This document shows, piece after piece, positions 34,504 to 45,298 of a DNA stretch of 64,000 nucleotides (positions are counted from its first letter, which is position 1; every line of letters starts with the position of its first letter). The position numbers and the translations under genes are program-made. The notes beneath the pieces were generated by a model. The model made no database searches. It saw nothing but the letters and a program-made list of their open reading frames with translations, and was not told the origin of the DNA. This DNA comes from Schistocerca nitens (taxonomy: Eukaryota > Arthropoda > Insecta > Orthoptera > Acrididae), in NCBI RefSeq assembly GCF_023898315.1, contig NC_064619.1, positions 298,692,150 through 298,756,149 on the forward strand. The letters run 5' to 3'.

Positions 34504-36479
34504 TCACCCTCTACTTAAATTTTTTTTTGAATGTTAATGACTGAAAAAAAAATTAATTACAAAAAGGGAAGCAAGAGTACAGCTTAACTTCCTATGAAAA
34601 TTAAAATTGAAATGTAAACATATAGAAATATGAAAATAAAACTGATTACCTACTTTAATTATTTAAATTGCGGGCATGTTCACTGCCTCTTAAACAATAT
34701 TATCCCTCAAAATTTAAGCAAAATCAATGAAACACTTTGGCATACATATTGCCTTACATAAAAATATGTAAAATTATGAAAATCTTAAATCCATTAAATA
34801 CATTTTTACATACACAAATTCAAAGAAAATAACAAAGTTATTCATGATATATAAACAGATGATTATATCGTTGCAGTCTTTTCTAAACCTGAAAGAAAAT
34901 TTCACAAATCATTTTTACACACGTGGTTGTTAGCACTTTGGCTGGCGTTCTACACTTCCATTCACAAGGGTAGAGGAGGGGAAGTTGCTATGGTGTGCGT
35001 CCTTCACGTTCACTCTAAATTACATGGGGAAAGGGGAGTGATCACTGTGAGTTGTGTCCAAGTCACTCCACGCTTTCACGCAGCTACCAGGCTGCCATTA
35101 TCTGGTTTGTCCTGTAGAACAAACAAAAAGAGTGCCTCAGACTCTGTTCACTTAATATCTAAGGGTGGGTGACAATGAAATGGGGATATATACATTTTAT
35201 CCTTCAATATTTTGCTGGAACAAAGTTAACAGAACTTTTTCAATATTACTCTCGTGGTTACTTAATTGTCATAAAATCGGTAAAAAAATGGCTCAAAACG
35301 CCGTTAGTCACGTACTAGAGAAAATTTATGCTCAAGGCATACAATCATGAATCCTATTTAATATCAATTTATTATTTCTGGGCTGGAACACTGAACCAAT
35401 GCTCAGTACATTCCTGATACATTTATATTTTATTCACTTAGCTGACTTATCTTTGATTTCCTTATTCTTAGAGATAGTATGAGTATATTTGATTAGTAGT
35501 TGTTTTCTCAGCTTCTTTGTACATGTGAGTAACTTTTGGTAATAGTACAGTTCTGAGTGTTCAAAACACACTACGTTTAGTTGACTACTAACTCCACTTA
35601 TTGGTCCTCTGCTGTTGTGTCAGTTCCACATCTGCAATCATGTACTTACTTCATTGAAGTGTATTTATGCTGAGCTATAAATAATATTTCACGTCTGTCA
35701 TTATGTTACTCAATTATGTTGTTAGTGTATGAAATTAAGTAATACTCACTCTATTAACATTTAAAGCATAGGATAGCACATTTATTTCATATCTATAGTG
35801 TATTGCAGCTGATCAGTTTGCTCACGTGGCAATCCATTTCCACTCGATCGGACGCTGAAACCTCAGGTAGTCTCTCTCGACCTACCACTAAAATGCATTA
35901 AGTAATTATGGACGAGCGTAATGCTAAATTCCTTAAACCTATGGGACACCATGAGCTGCTCTGTCTCATCTAACATAAGGGTACCTATGGTCGCATTCAC
36001 CCCTCCAACTCATAACCTCAGTAAGTGTAGATGTGTCCTGCCACACACTACACCAAATAACGGCCAGATCCAACCTTATAAATACTTCAAGGACATGTCT
36101 TTCACGTCTCAACCACAAACACTGTTCAATTCCATTACTCTGCCATTCCTTGCTACAAAAGGTGAGTTCATTCTTACAACTAATCTGCATTTTCAACACT
36201 AAGAAACCTCTTTTAATATTTATTAGTTAGCTCTAATGCTTACACTAGGTTTCACTACCACTTCAGATCCTGCTTGTACATGAATTTGTATATCTTTTTA
36301 AATTACTGTTGGTGGACCATTTCAATAAAATAACAAGTTTGTACTTATAATATTACCAGGTTCTATACATACTTGTTACTCAAATACATTTTATCTTAAT
36401 TACATCATACTTCTCTGTTGTTTATGTCACTGTTAGGTTTGTCACATTAGGTATTTTTCTTCACTAATCGGTGGATAGA
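34504..36479. other. Retrotransposon interior without recognisable genes
   Basis: AT-rich sequence between the 3' LTR and the tandem duplication. Short open stretches exist on both strands (for example 34927-35172 plus and 35921-36202 plus), but none has recognisable domains. An env or other third gene could have been here, but I cannot support one. Confidence 0.4.
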
Positions 36480-36870
36480 ATGGTTACAGAACTCATGGCT
36501 TGATAGCCATGACGGAAAATTTTAGTATTTGAGAGTAAGCGCCGAAATTTTGGTGGATAGTAAAAGATGAAGAATGAGTGAGACCTGAAAAGGAAAGAAG
36601 ATCTCACACAGCTGGGACTGCACCGCTGCCACACTGTGTAGAGGTTACAGAACAATCTCCTCCCTATAGAATTCATTAGTTTATTATTGGCTTGATAACC
36701 ATAACAGAAGATTTTAATGTGTTGGAAAGAAGAGGTCGAAATTTTGGTGGATAGTAAAGATGAAGAATGAGTGAGACCTGAAATGGGAAAGAAGATCTCA
36801 CACAGCTGGGACTGCACAGGTGCCACACTGTGTAGAGGTTACAGAACAACCTCCTCCCTACAGAATTCAT
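36480..36870. repeat. Tandem duplication of about 200 bp at the pol deletion junction
   Basis: The text around 36545-36680 (AAATTTTGGTGGATAGTAAA, then GATGAAGAATGAGTGAGACC, then CTGGGACTGCAC) recurs at 36735-36860 with few changes. The second unit directly abuts the end of the protease frame, where pol should continue. On the minus strand each unit contains a pyrimidine-rich stretch ending in CAG, followed by GTCTC. Confidence 0.8.
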
Positions 36871-38270
36871 TCATAACCTTTGACCATGCCACGTCGATCT
36901 GAAAATACCTTATGATGCCTTTTTAGAACCTGTCTCATTTCTTCCTTCTGATTAGCTGAAATTTTATCGATTTCCTGCAATTTAGCTTCTATTTTGTCCA
37001 AAATAATTGCTTCTTCTTCTTCTGTGTTTAGCTTACTGTTACTAAGATTAACACTTTCGTCCCAATATCTCCTATTTTTCAGAACTCGTATAGGCAGCTC
37101 CCAAGTTTCATCATTAGTTACTACATGTTTATCACTAAAAGGTACTGTAATTACTCTGGTTATCGGCAAGACCATTTTTAACTGGCTTCTTTCAAAGTCA
37201 ACAACACTCTGATATTTCGACAAGAAATCTATGCCAATTAAAACCTCAATACTGAGATTGTTTACAGTTAAGCATGGATGATCAATTAAATTACCATTAA
37301 TGTTAAAGGGCAGCAAAGCTTCTTGTTTTACCGTTTTTGACACCTTCCCAGTAACACCAATTATTCTTAGTCCTGATACCCTCATTACTGTAAGCTTGTC
37401 TTTGCCAGGTAATGCATCAAAGAAGGACTGAGATATCACACTCACCTCACTTCCACTGTCTAAGAGACAACGTACATTGATACCCAACATATTCACTATT
37501 ATTATAGGGTGGCTTATTCTAGGTTGTACAGGTGGTTCCTCAAACTCATCCAATAGTTCCTTTTGGATTTGTCTCCAACTAAAGTGATCGACAACTGTCT
37601 TCATTACATTTAGGTTAAAGCGTGTAGGGGTTTCCTGAATTACATTTTCAGCTGCATTTTCCAGTCGGTCTATTAATTTCAAATCAAAACACCGCACGAC
37701 TTCATTACATTTAGTTTGCTGAACATGACCCAAATTACTGTAGTCTGAGCGATTCTGCGTCTCCAGACCGGGCATAATATTAGTTACAGCTAAACCACTT
37801 TCACTATTGTCGTCGGGTTCCTTTTCAAGTGACAACTGGTCACAGCTACTGGCTTCATCGACCCCCAACAGGCTACCCTCTACATTCTCACTTACCTCCT
37901 GTCCTAAATCTATTAGTACAGTATCAACATCCTGCACAGGCACTTTAGATAAGAGCACATCATCCTCATCGTAAATATAAGCATGAATTTCTTCTGCTTC
38001 TTCACCTGACAAGACAGTATTTTGTAGCTCTTCCCTACTGTTACACTGCTGCGCCTTCTCTTTCTCTTCCCACTTAGAAAGCGTCTCTAACACGGTATCT
38101 ATCAAATACTGTGAGTGATCTAATATTTCTGCTGTATTCTTAGATGCTACCGACCCCTCATCCACATGTTCAGTTTGAGTATTCTGATCTGTCTTATCAA
38201 TTACCGTAACTACTGGCTTAGGAAAAGTAACCGCCTGGTGAGCGCCAGTGTCCTCATAGACGGGAACTAG
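36867..38270 (-). CDS. Retropepsin (protease) region of gypsy-type pol, truncated
   Basis: The frame is open from the -1 overlap with gag (about 38270) to 36867. After an acidic linker it contains the aspartic protease: IIIVNMLGINVRCLLDSGSE with catalytic DSG, then the flap region (RIIGVTGKVSKTV), then IEVLIGIDFLSKYQSVVDF, the C-terminal hydrophobic-G-x-D motif. The end, VLKRHHKVFSDRRGMVKGYE, is the linker that normally leads into reverse transcriptase; the frame stops right after GYE, so everything from RT onward is deleted. No internal stop occurs over about 460 codons, so the copy is fairly young. There is no ATG at the frame start; the ATG at 38165 is internal and expression by frameshift from gag is likely. 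Confidence 0.8.
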   Translation of the reverse strand, partial: LVPVYEDTGAHQAVTFPKPVVTVIDKTDQNTQTEHVDEGSVASKNTAEILDHSQYLIDTVLETLSKWEEKEKAQQCNSREELQNTVLSGEEAEEIHAYIYDEDDVLLSKVPVQDVDTVLIDLGQEVSENVEGSLLGVDEASSCDQLSLEKEPDDNSESGLAVTNIMPGLETQNRSDYSNLGHVQQTKCNEVVRCFDLKLIDRLENAAENVIQETPTRFNLNVMKTVVDHFSWRQIQKELLDEFEEPPVQPRISHPIIIVNMLGINVRCLLDSGSEVSVISQSFFDALPGKDKLTVMRVSGLRIIGVTGKVSKTVKQEALLPFNINGNLIDHPCLTVNNLSIEVLIGIDFLSKYQSVVDFERSQLKMVLPITRVITVPFSDKHVVTNDETWELPIRVLKNRRYWDESVNLSNSKLNTEEEEAIILDKIEAKLQEIDKISANQKEEMRQVLKRHHKVFSDRRGMVKGYE

Positions 38271-38276
38271 TTTTCC
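38270..38276 (-). promoter_or_regulatory. Possible -1 frameshift site, gag to protease
   Basis: On the minus strand gag ends GAA AAC TAG, and the protease frame is open from one base earlier (GGA AAA CTA). The heptamer GGAAAAC allows AAC-to-AAA re-pairing in the A site, but its first three bases are not identical, so it is not a canonical slippery site. I have not established a downstream structure. Confidence 0.35.
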
Positions 38277-39521
38277 TGCCTCGGCCTACTACTGTTTCCT
38301 TTATTTCCATTATAGTTAACTGGCACAGCATTGCTTTCCGCACTGTTGTTTACCTGCATAATTTTGTTTGGAACAAAATTACTATCATTTGGATGCCATT
38401 GTTGGTTCTGATAATTATTTCTCCAATTCCTACCTCTCTTAGGATGGCGAACACCTACTGTTCTGATGTTTACATTGCCATTCTGCTCGTTCTTAAAATT
38501 ACTACTAGTGTTATTACCATTTCTGTTATTACGTGCTTGCTCCTCATTGGCAGCCACACGCTCTACACGTTCCAAATATTCAATGAAATGATCCAGATTG
38601 TCTCTAGGGGCAGATATAATTCTAGTTTGCCAATACCATGGCAGTTTGGCTTCAAGACCTAGTATTATCATTTCAGGTTTCAGCTTTTCGGCCAAATGTG
38701 ACAAACGTGAGATCCATGACCTAGCAAATTCTCTAATAGATTCCTTGCCTGCATTGAAGCGTTTTCCACTCCAAAATTCTCTCAACACTTCATTTTGCTT
38801 ATTACTAGACCAATATTCATTAATGAAAGCTGTTTTGAATTCCGCTAATGTTTTACACTTCAACATAACATCAGCTGACCAACGCATGGCGTCACCTGCT
38901 AAATGGCTTCTAATAAATGAGATTTTCTCTCGTTCAGACCAAGTTGGTGGAATCACATCTTCAAAATCGTTCCAGAAATCTAGCGGGTGGATATTTTTAT
39001 CTGGATCGAACCGCAAGAACTGCCGACACCCGATAAAAGCGGCGTTTGCAGCTACAACTTGTTGTATACTACCATTACCAGAAGTTACTGAAGCTACTTT
39101 ATTCTCAATGTTAGCAATGTTAGTACTAATATTTTCTACTCTCATTTCAACATTATCTACTCTTTGCACAATATGAGTAGTATCAGTTTTGATTGCGTCT
39201 ACTTCTGCTTGACATATATTTACTTTTATATTAACATCTTTAAACCTATCTGAGCACAGTTCAGATTCCGCCTCGATCTTTTCTGTTAACTTGTGCTCCA
39301 GCTTCGCATCTTCCATTTGGAAGTCTTTGCGAACCTCAGCAACTTCCGAGTTTACTGTTTTATACATTTCAGAAAATTGTTGAGCAACCTTTTTCTTAAT
39401 ATCCTCATGGTTGTAATCAATTTTATAATTCAAACTATCCAGATCCACTTTCAATTTACTGCAGCCAGTCTTGAAGAGAGTTTCTAATTCAGCTTTATTG
39501 GATTCTAATTTATTTTCCATT

Positions 39522-39657
39522 GACAAACTGCCTATTGGCTTCTGTCTCGGGTTCTTCGGCCGACGTTCATCTAGATGAACGTCGGCCGAAGAACCCGAGA
39601 CAGAAGCCAATAGGCAGTTTGTCAACAAGTGGCCACGAAAGCCTTAACAATTTTGTA
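39522..39657 (-). mobile_element. Palindromic Penelope-type insertion in gag, 12-bp target duplication
   Basis: The target duplication TTATTTTCCATT is at 39510-39521 and 39658-39669. The first 102 bases are a perfect 51+51 bp palindrome centred at 39572/39573 (ATCTAGAT), followed by the shared tail AACAAGTGGCCACG... ending TTTTGTA. Same family as 1169-1275 and 26870-27076. It breaks gag. Confidence 0.88.
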
Positions 39658-40604
39658 TTATTTTCCATTACCTCAATTATATCCGATTTTAACTCAGCTG
39701 TCATTCTAGCATTACTGGCTGACATTTTTGCATTACTGGCAGCTATTGCTTGTAATATAACATTTAAATCAATAGCCCCAGTATCTCTGGGTTGCTCACC
39801 AGCTGGCTTTTTATCTGACTCAGGTGACGAAAAACTAGCTCCAACACCAGAATCATGAAAACTAAATGAAACGTCTGATTGATTAGTCACATATAACTTA
39901 TCCTGTTTAAACTCTACCACCTCTGATGACTGTTTCGTTTTTAACTCATCAGATAAACTATCATCCAATAAATTAACAATTTCTAATTTCTGCTTTACTA
40001 CAGGGATCTCTATTATTGAAACATTGCCCCTTTTCACACTACTGTCAGGAGACAATACTTCATATTTCACTTTAACATTACTATTTTCATGCATATTTAC
40101 ACTTGAATCGTTGTCTGGATTTACAGTTCCCTCAACAGACATAGGTTCTGATTTAAGTTTAACCTCTGTTTCTTTTGGCGGTTCCATTTCCGACAGTCTT
40201 TTAGTGCAGGTTAGTAAAATTTTTAACAGCTTTTCAGTTAGCTTAGTTCCTTCTGCACAATGTATGGCGTTGCCTATGCGGCGTACCAGGATTACTGATG
40301 CGACGCAGCGCGTTGAACTGCAGACGGCACTCCGACGGCTGTTGTGTGTTTGCGTGGCTCGCAACTGCAGACGCGGCTCCGGCTGCTCCGGCGGACGACT
40401 GCGATGAGGCGAAACTGGCATCTCGTGATGCCGGCAGCGCCGCTAGACTCAGTGCCAGCTCCGTCAATCCAGATGCGTTGTTAATCCAATTGCGTCATCC
40501 ACATGCACACGTAACACTTTGACTGTTCTATTACTCAGTTGCGTGTCGCATTTCACTCGCAAATCCGAATATTTAAAAATCACTTTCACTTTTACTCAGT
40601 TTCT

Positions 40605-40622
40605 TTCCCGGCCGATGCACCA
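40605..40622 (-). promoter_or_regulatory. Primer binding site, tRNA-Gly type
   Basis: The plus strand reads TTCCCGGCCGATGCACCA, which is the 3' end of a tRNA-Gly(GCC) including CCA. On the minus (sense) strand this is the complementary primer site, separated by TA from an LTR-end motif starting at 40625 (TGTGGGGCGGC on the plus strand). The match to the tRNA acceptor and T-arm end is from my knowledge of tRNA-Gly. Confidence 0.75.
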
Positions 40623-40624
40623 TA

Positions 40625-40800
40625 TGTGGGGCGGCGGTTAGAAAATTTACTGTTGTATAAATGTTTGAATGTAGAAACACTTCCTGGCCAATGCACCATA
40701 TGTGGGGCGGCGGGTGGAATTTATGTTGCTATTTAAAATGTTTGGTTTGTAATGTAGAAAAGATGCATTCCTTACCGTTTTAACCATATGTGGGGCGGCT
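40625..40800 (-). repeat. Three tandem LTR-end units with primer-site-like tails
   Basis: TGTGGGGCGGC occurs at 40625, 40701 and 40789. It is preceded at each place, after a TA, by CCA-ending text: TTCCCGGCCGATGCACCA (40605-40622), TTCCTGGCCAATGCACCA (40681-40698) and TTACCGTTTTAACCA (about 40772-40786). The units are about 76 and 88 bases long and also share ATGTAGAAA before the TTCC. The 3' LTR starts at the equivalent of the second unit. Confidence 0.75.
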
Positions 40801-42267
40801 GGTGGGAATTAATTGTTATATAAATGTTCCTATTATTTATGCTGTCTTTTGCCGTTCTCAACACTGGCTCTCTAACTACAATATTGGCAACCAGAAAGTG
40901 ATTAGCAAAACGTGAAGCCTTTAATTAGAATTCCTAGTGCCCACTTCATCTGAGAAATACACTTAGAGCTACAGCTTAAAGCTCTGAGGAATTAGGAAAT
41001 TGTCTGGGATTCATAATCAAAAACGATCGTGAAAAAAAAACGTTCTCTATTTTCTGAAAGTCACAGATGAAAAAAAAAAAAAAAGAATCCACACAATCTG
41101 ACTAACAGAGCAGTTCAGAGTCTAATGCGCTGATGCAACTATAACTGTCCAAATTAAAAGTTTAAGTGAATGCTCGCCATAATTTGATGATAATATTCAT
41201 CAAACGCCACGCTAAATAATGGTAGAATGTCTGTCCCGCGGCGGCACGTGAAAATACGACATACGCAAACTGAAGATATATCATTAAAGTCATCCCAGAA
41301 TTAACACTTCTCTCGAAAATGATTTCATGGTTACGCGTATCCCGAGTAACTTAATAGGGAATCCGAGGCTGTTTATAACAATGATACCGACGCGACGCGA
41401 CTCCCGACACAGGCGGTGTGCTATTCAGTGTCTGGAGAGAACTGGGGCCTTTTTTCCTCGCGCAGCGTTCTTATATATAAAGCCGCGGTGCGGACGGCTA
41501 AGGGAACGCCTGATCAAATCGGCTCTCCCGACTAGCCGCTAGGCTAGTAATGCACCACATTAAGTTACCGAATAAATCATAGCTTCTTTTGCTGATGGCC
41601 GATGAAGCTCTCAATTTAAATGTGCATTCAGCACACAGGTAAGTAATCATAATAAAAGTTTGACGTGGCTAAGTTAAATATTTCGGGCGAGAGAATTAAT
41701 TTAATTACACTACACGCAGTAGACGAGCTCTGAACTTGCCCTTTGGAGATACGCTATTACTATAGTTTTATAGTTATTCAGTTGAAACTTCTCACATCTT
41801 TATGATTATAGCGGATCTCCATTCTACTTAAACTTAAACATCCTAGCCTTATTTATTAGCCTACTTAATCTATCTTGCTTCCTTAATTTTTAAGACAAAA
41901 ACCAGAAAATCATGAATTTCCACTAAAATTTTAATTCGTGAAATCCAAAGTACTGTTTCTATTAAATTATTGTGAAAAAGGAATCTAAATATAAATCTTT
42001 AAGTCTCTAGCTCTTTTCTGTTGCGCCAATGATTTTTACAGAAAAACATCCAAATTTCGAAAATGGTTAAAGTTATCGAACTGATATTCAACACATATTA
42101 ATTTAGTATTACTCCTGACATGCTAGAAACGTTTTAGGTTGTTTGCTTGATTTTTAAAAGTATTGCGCAACATTTATGGCGTCAGAGCAAGTTACAGCGG
42201 ACTGGCTGGCACACAATGGAAAGACTGATGTGAATTTACTACAGCGTGAGTAGGCTGCTTCCCTACA
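40701..42267 (-). repeat. 5' LTR (right)
   Basis: The segment matching the left LTR runs from TGTGGGGCGGCGGG to CTTCCCTACA. An alternative start at 40625 adjoins the perfect tRNA-Gly site. It includes a TATATATAAAG box at about 41471-41482 followed by GC-rich text, and AATAAA-type signals near 41568 and 41652 on the plus strand; their strand relevance is uncertain. The left LTR lacks 41460-41676. Confidence 0.9.
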
Positions 42268-42271
42268 GGAT

Positions 42272-44275
42272 GGTAGAAAATAACAAGGTGCGAGAGAGAG
42301 ATAGAGATGTTTGGGGGACAGACGTGAATGCACCCTGAGGGACGCAGATTTCCTGTGAACTGCAGTACCTGTATGTACCTTGGAAACGCACTGCAGTGAA
42401 GTAGCAAAATCTTCGTCTGTCTGTTCCAGTATGATGTGAACTCTTCCTACTTTTCCCGATAAGGAGCACCATCATAACGGCTCTTACTGTCTATCGAATA
42501 CCTCTTGTTGCAGGAGAAAGCTTCGTTTGGCGCTGATCTCACACATGGTACACGGTTGGTGGAGGTACGAGAACATGTTCCCATGTCCACCGAGTGGTCA
42601 AAACATTGTCCTGTCGCATTAAATCAGCTCATCCTGTTTCCCAAGGGGGCCAGAAGGTGGAAGATATAGCGCTCTCTGACTTGCGCTCTGTTCCGACTAA
42701 AACTGGAACGATCACATGGACAAGGGCACAGCTCTCGGAAGGACGGGGCAGAGACGGAGGAATAGTTACAAGATGCAGAGAGGCTGTCTAAGACCACGCT
42801 GGAGATTTGCTGTTGGGGTCCTTAGCAGATAGGTTCGAAAAAGTTGACTCGTTTCGAGATATGAGAGTGCCACAAATATGATTCGCCATTGTATCATTGA
42901 AAGACATCTCCATATGATCCAACGCAAACGTGTGGTTGAATTAGGAGACTTGATTCTAAATCGCAGACACCTTTTGTACCAGAGAGTGTAACACTATAGG
43001 TCTGAAAAGCCAGTGTATTGGTCACAGGACTTCGTACATTTCTTGCGACTTCAATGTAGCGTTGCATCTTTAAGTGATTCCTCACATAGCACACCATTTA
43101 CTGTATGTGACCATTCTCAGTCAACTATTATCCTTCCTCACCTAGAGCTCAGTGGATATGTCGCAGAAACTCTATTAATTGTCTACATGGCACTGAGGTG
43201 AAATGCGTTACGAATACTGTTCGTGGGCGTGAAAAATATCTAGAAGCGGTATGAGGGAGTTTTAAATATCGCCTTAATACCACGTTCCTTAGGCGAATCA
43301 CTTTCTAAATTCGGCGAGAATGGTGATTTTATTACGAGCTTACTCCGCTGGCGAGGCGCACACGCACTTTCGGTCTAATAATATATCCCCCAGCGATTTA
43401 TAAAACTTGTATAGTTATTAATTTGGATGTTGATGGCGATACTTTGTGCCTGTAGAAACAAGACCGCTTTTTATGCAGGATGACAGTAACGATCGTGTTT
43501 GTAATAGCTAGTCGCTCTCTTCCTAAGATACAATGGTACCACTCGCACGAGAAACAAATGGAGCATATCCTGCAAGCCCGGAATTTCAGTCAATATTGTT
43601 TTGTTCCAATAGCATTCAGTTTTTGGCGAAGTATTATACTTAGTAGGGGATGTGTGATATACTCACTGTGAGCAGCAAGATTACAAAGCATGTGTTCGGG
43701 TGTAAAGTTACTGTGGTCAGTGCTCCGATATGTGCAAGGAAACAACGTCCGGTCGTAAGGGAGGTATGGATTTGACGTGGAAAATTGTAATTTCAGCGCA
43801 TCGGTAGACGTAACAGGGATGAAAGATTTGATGTAGAAAATTATGTCCCGTCATAAGAAGGGTATAGGTTTACATGGTCAATTGACGCTTCCAGGCCGGC
43901 CGGGGTGGCCGAGTGGTTCTAGGCGCTACAGTCTGGAATCGGGCATGGATGTGTGTGATGTCCTTAGGTTAGTAGGTTCAAGTAGTTCTAAGTTCTAGGG
44001 GACTGCTGACCTCAGCAGTTAAGTCCCATAGTGCTCAGAGCCATTTGAACCATTTGAACTGACATTTCTGTGTTAAGGCTCGAGCAGTCGCTAAGACTCC
44101 CGAGCCAGTCAGGAAAGTGGGGAGGGGGGGGGGGGGGAATGCAGTTGACCTTACTTTGTCGCCCTCTGGGTTGGTGAATAACTCAATATGTGTTGGATAG
44201 CCTTTGTGATCGTGTGTGTTGCTAGTATTCTCCGATTTTTACGTGGATATTTGAGAAGATTCAATATCGATCACT
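42272..44275 (+). repeat. Long unclassified repeat, copy 2 (continuation)
   Basis: It resumes exactly after the retrotransposon and parallels 23070-24600 of copy 1 (for example CCCTGAGGGACG, and TTTTTGGCGAAGTATTATAC at about 43620 against 24030). It carries a SINE at 43894-44059 that copy 1 lacks. Short open stretches are not conserved, and no gene is called. Confidence 0.7.
43894..44059 (+). mobile_element. tRNA-derived SINE lacking its B box
   Basis: It starts GGCCGGCCGGGGTGGCCGAG, with a tRNA-like A box TGGCCGAGTGG (43906-43916), and ends in GAGCCATTTGAACC-type text. Between TCTGGAATCG and GGCATGGATG the stretch holding the B box appears to be deleted relative to the family as I remember it. 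I associate it with an abundant grasshopper SINE. Confidence 0.75.
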
Positions 44276-45246
44276 GACAAATCTTGGCACTAGACGTGTT
44301 GATAATATCCGAATTCTTAGTACTCCGACCATCCTAGACACCCTCCATGACCAGGCGGTCCTCTCTGGCGGACCGAGTCTGACTGCAGAAATGGTGCGTT
44401 CGCTGAGACGAGCGTCCACGTCAACAACTAGCTGTGCACGACATGTGGCCTGGGGCACTGCATGTGGACATTGGGACATGAGAGAGCAGGATGTGCGAGT
44501 GTTTCAGCGATCTCCAACACTCAACCGTGACAGCTATTAGTACGGAACTGATAGTGTTTTAAGTATGTGGTGTTTGCTGCTCCTCAGTACAGTCCGGTGG
44601 ACTCTGGCTTGCAGCGGAAAGGTGGGAGAGGTATTCGTTGTTGTTACAATCGAATCATTGATAGACTCTTAGTCCTCTTCCTCCTCTTCTTCCTCATTCG
44701 TCGTCCTGGTGTAACTAAGAGAATCAAATTGCGGATTATACAGTGCTTTAAAAATCCAATGGCACCATCAGATTCAAGATTGACCATTTTATTGTTTCCG
44801 ATAGCGGTATTGCTAACACACACACCAGTCCACCACCTCTGCAGATTGCTTAAGGACATAGCCTGCAACTGAGCTGAAATCTGAAATTTTCAGATGCCTC
44901 CAACGTAATGGACTTCTTATCAAATGACCCAACTGTGCCAGTATGCACTAATAGGAGGCAAGGGAATAAATGATCCAGAAGGGAGGAAGAGTAGAGTTTG
45001 GAAACAGGGCAGTTATAGGATCCACCAATAGGATGTAAGGAAAAACTGCCTGCATAAAAAGGAATCGATTTAATTAATTAGTCATTCAATTCGTAGGTTG
45101 GTGGAATACTTCCAAGACACGTACACTGGGGATTTACAAGGTATCCACTACTTTGTTCAGGACAAAAGAAGGGTTAGTGAGGTACATGACAGATGGTCGC
45201 TGGGCAGGAAGTAGCCACTTTGGACAGAGTGTGGGGGGGAGGGAGG

Positions 45247-45298
<52 letters not shown>

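Larger units (their letters stand above)
38267..40421 (-). pseudogene. gag: Gypsy-type gag, split by a Penelope-type insert
   Basis: The N-terminal part (39658-40421) and C-terminal part (38267-39521) are each open and join across the insert at 39522-39657: DIIEVMEN before it and MENKLESNKAEL after it, the shared residues being the target duplication. A coiled-coil-rich N-terminal half (KLEHKLTEKIEAESELCSD) is followed by a capsid-like domain: HPLDFWNDFEDVIPPTW, FIRSHLAGDAMRWSADVML and ILGLEAKLPWYWQTRI. The C terminus is Asn/Arg-rich (RHPKRGRNWRNNYQNQQW) without a zinc knuckle. Without the insert the protein would be about 670 residues. The start is uncertain; Met at about 40187 (MEPPKETEV) is an alternative to 40421. 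Confidence 0.8.
31498..42267 (-). mobile_element. Ty3/gypsy-type LTR retrotransposon, pol deleted
   Basis: Two long terminal repeats (31498-34503 and 40701-42267) bracket gag and protease genes on the minus strand. Target duplication GGAT is at 31494-31497 and 42268-42271. The empty site is preserved in repeat copy 1 near 23070-23090, where the flanks TTTTTCTCT and AGAATAACGA are joined through a GGTGG. A tRNA-Gly primer site lies next to the 5' LTR. Reverse transcriptase, RNase H and integrase are missing, so the copy is non-autonomous. It interrupts the long repeat. Confidence 0.92.

Noticed and set aside
40243..40522. Overlapping plus and minus Ala-rich frames upstream of gag
   Set aside because: GC-rich leader between primer site and gag; mutually antisense frames without motifs.
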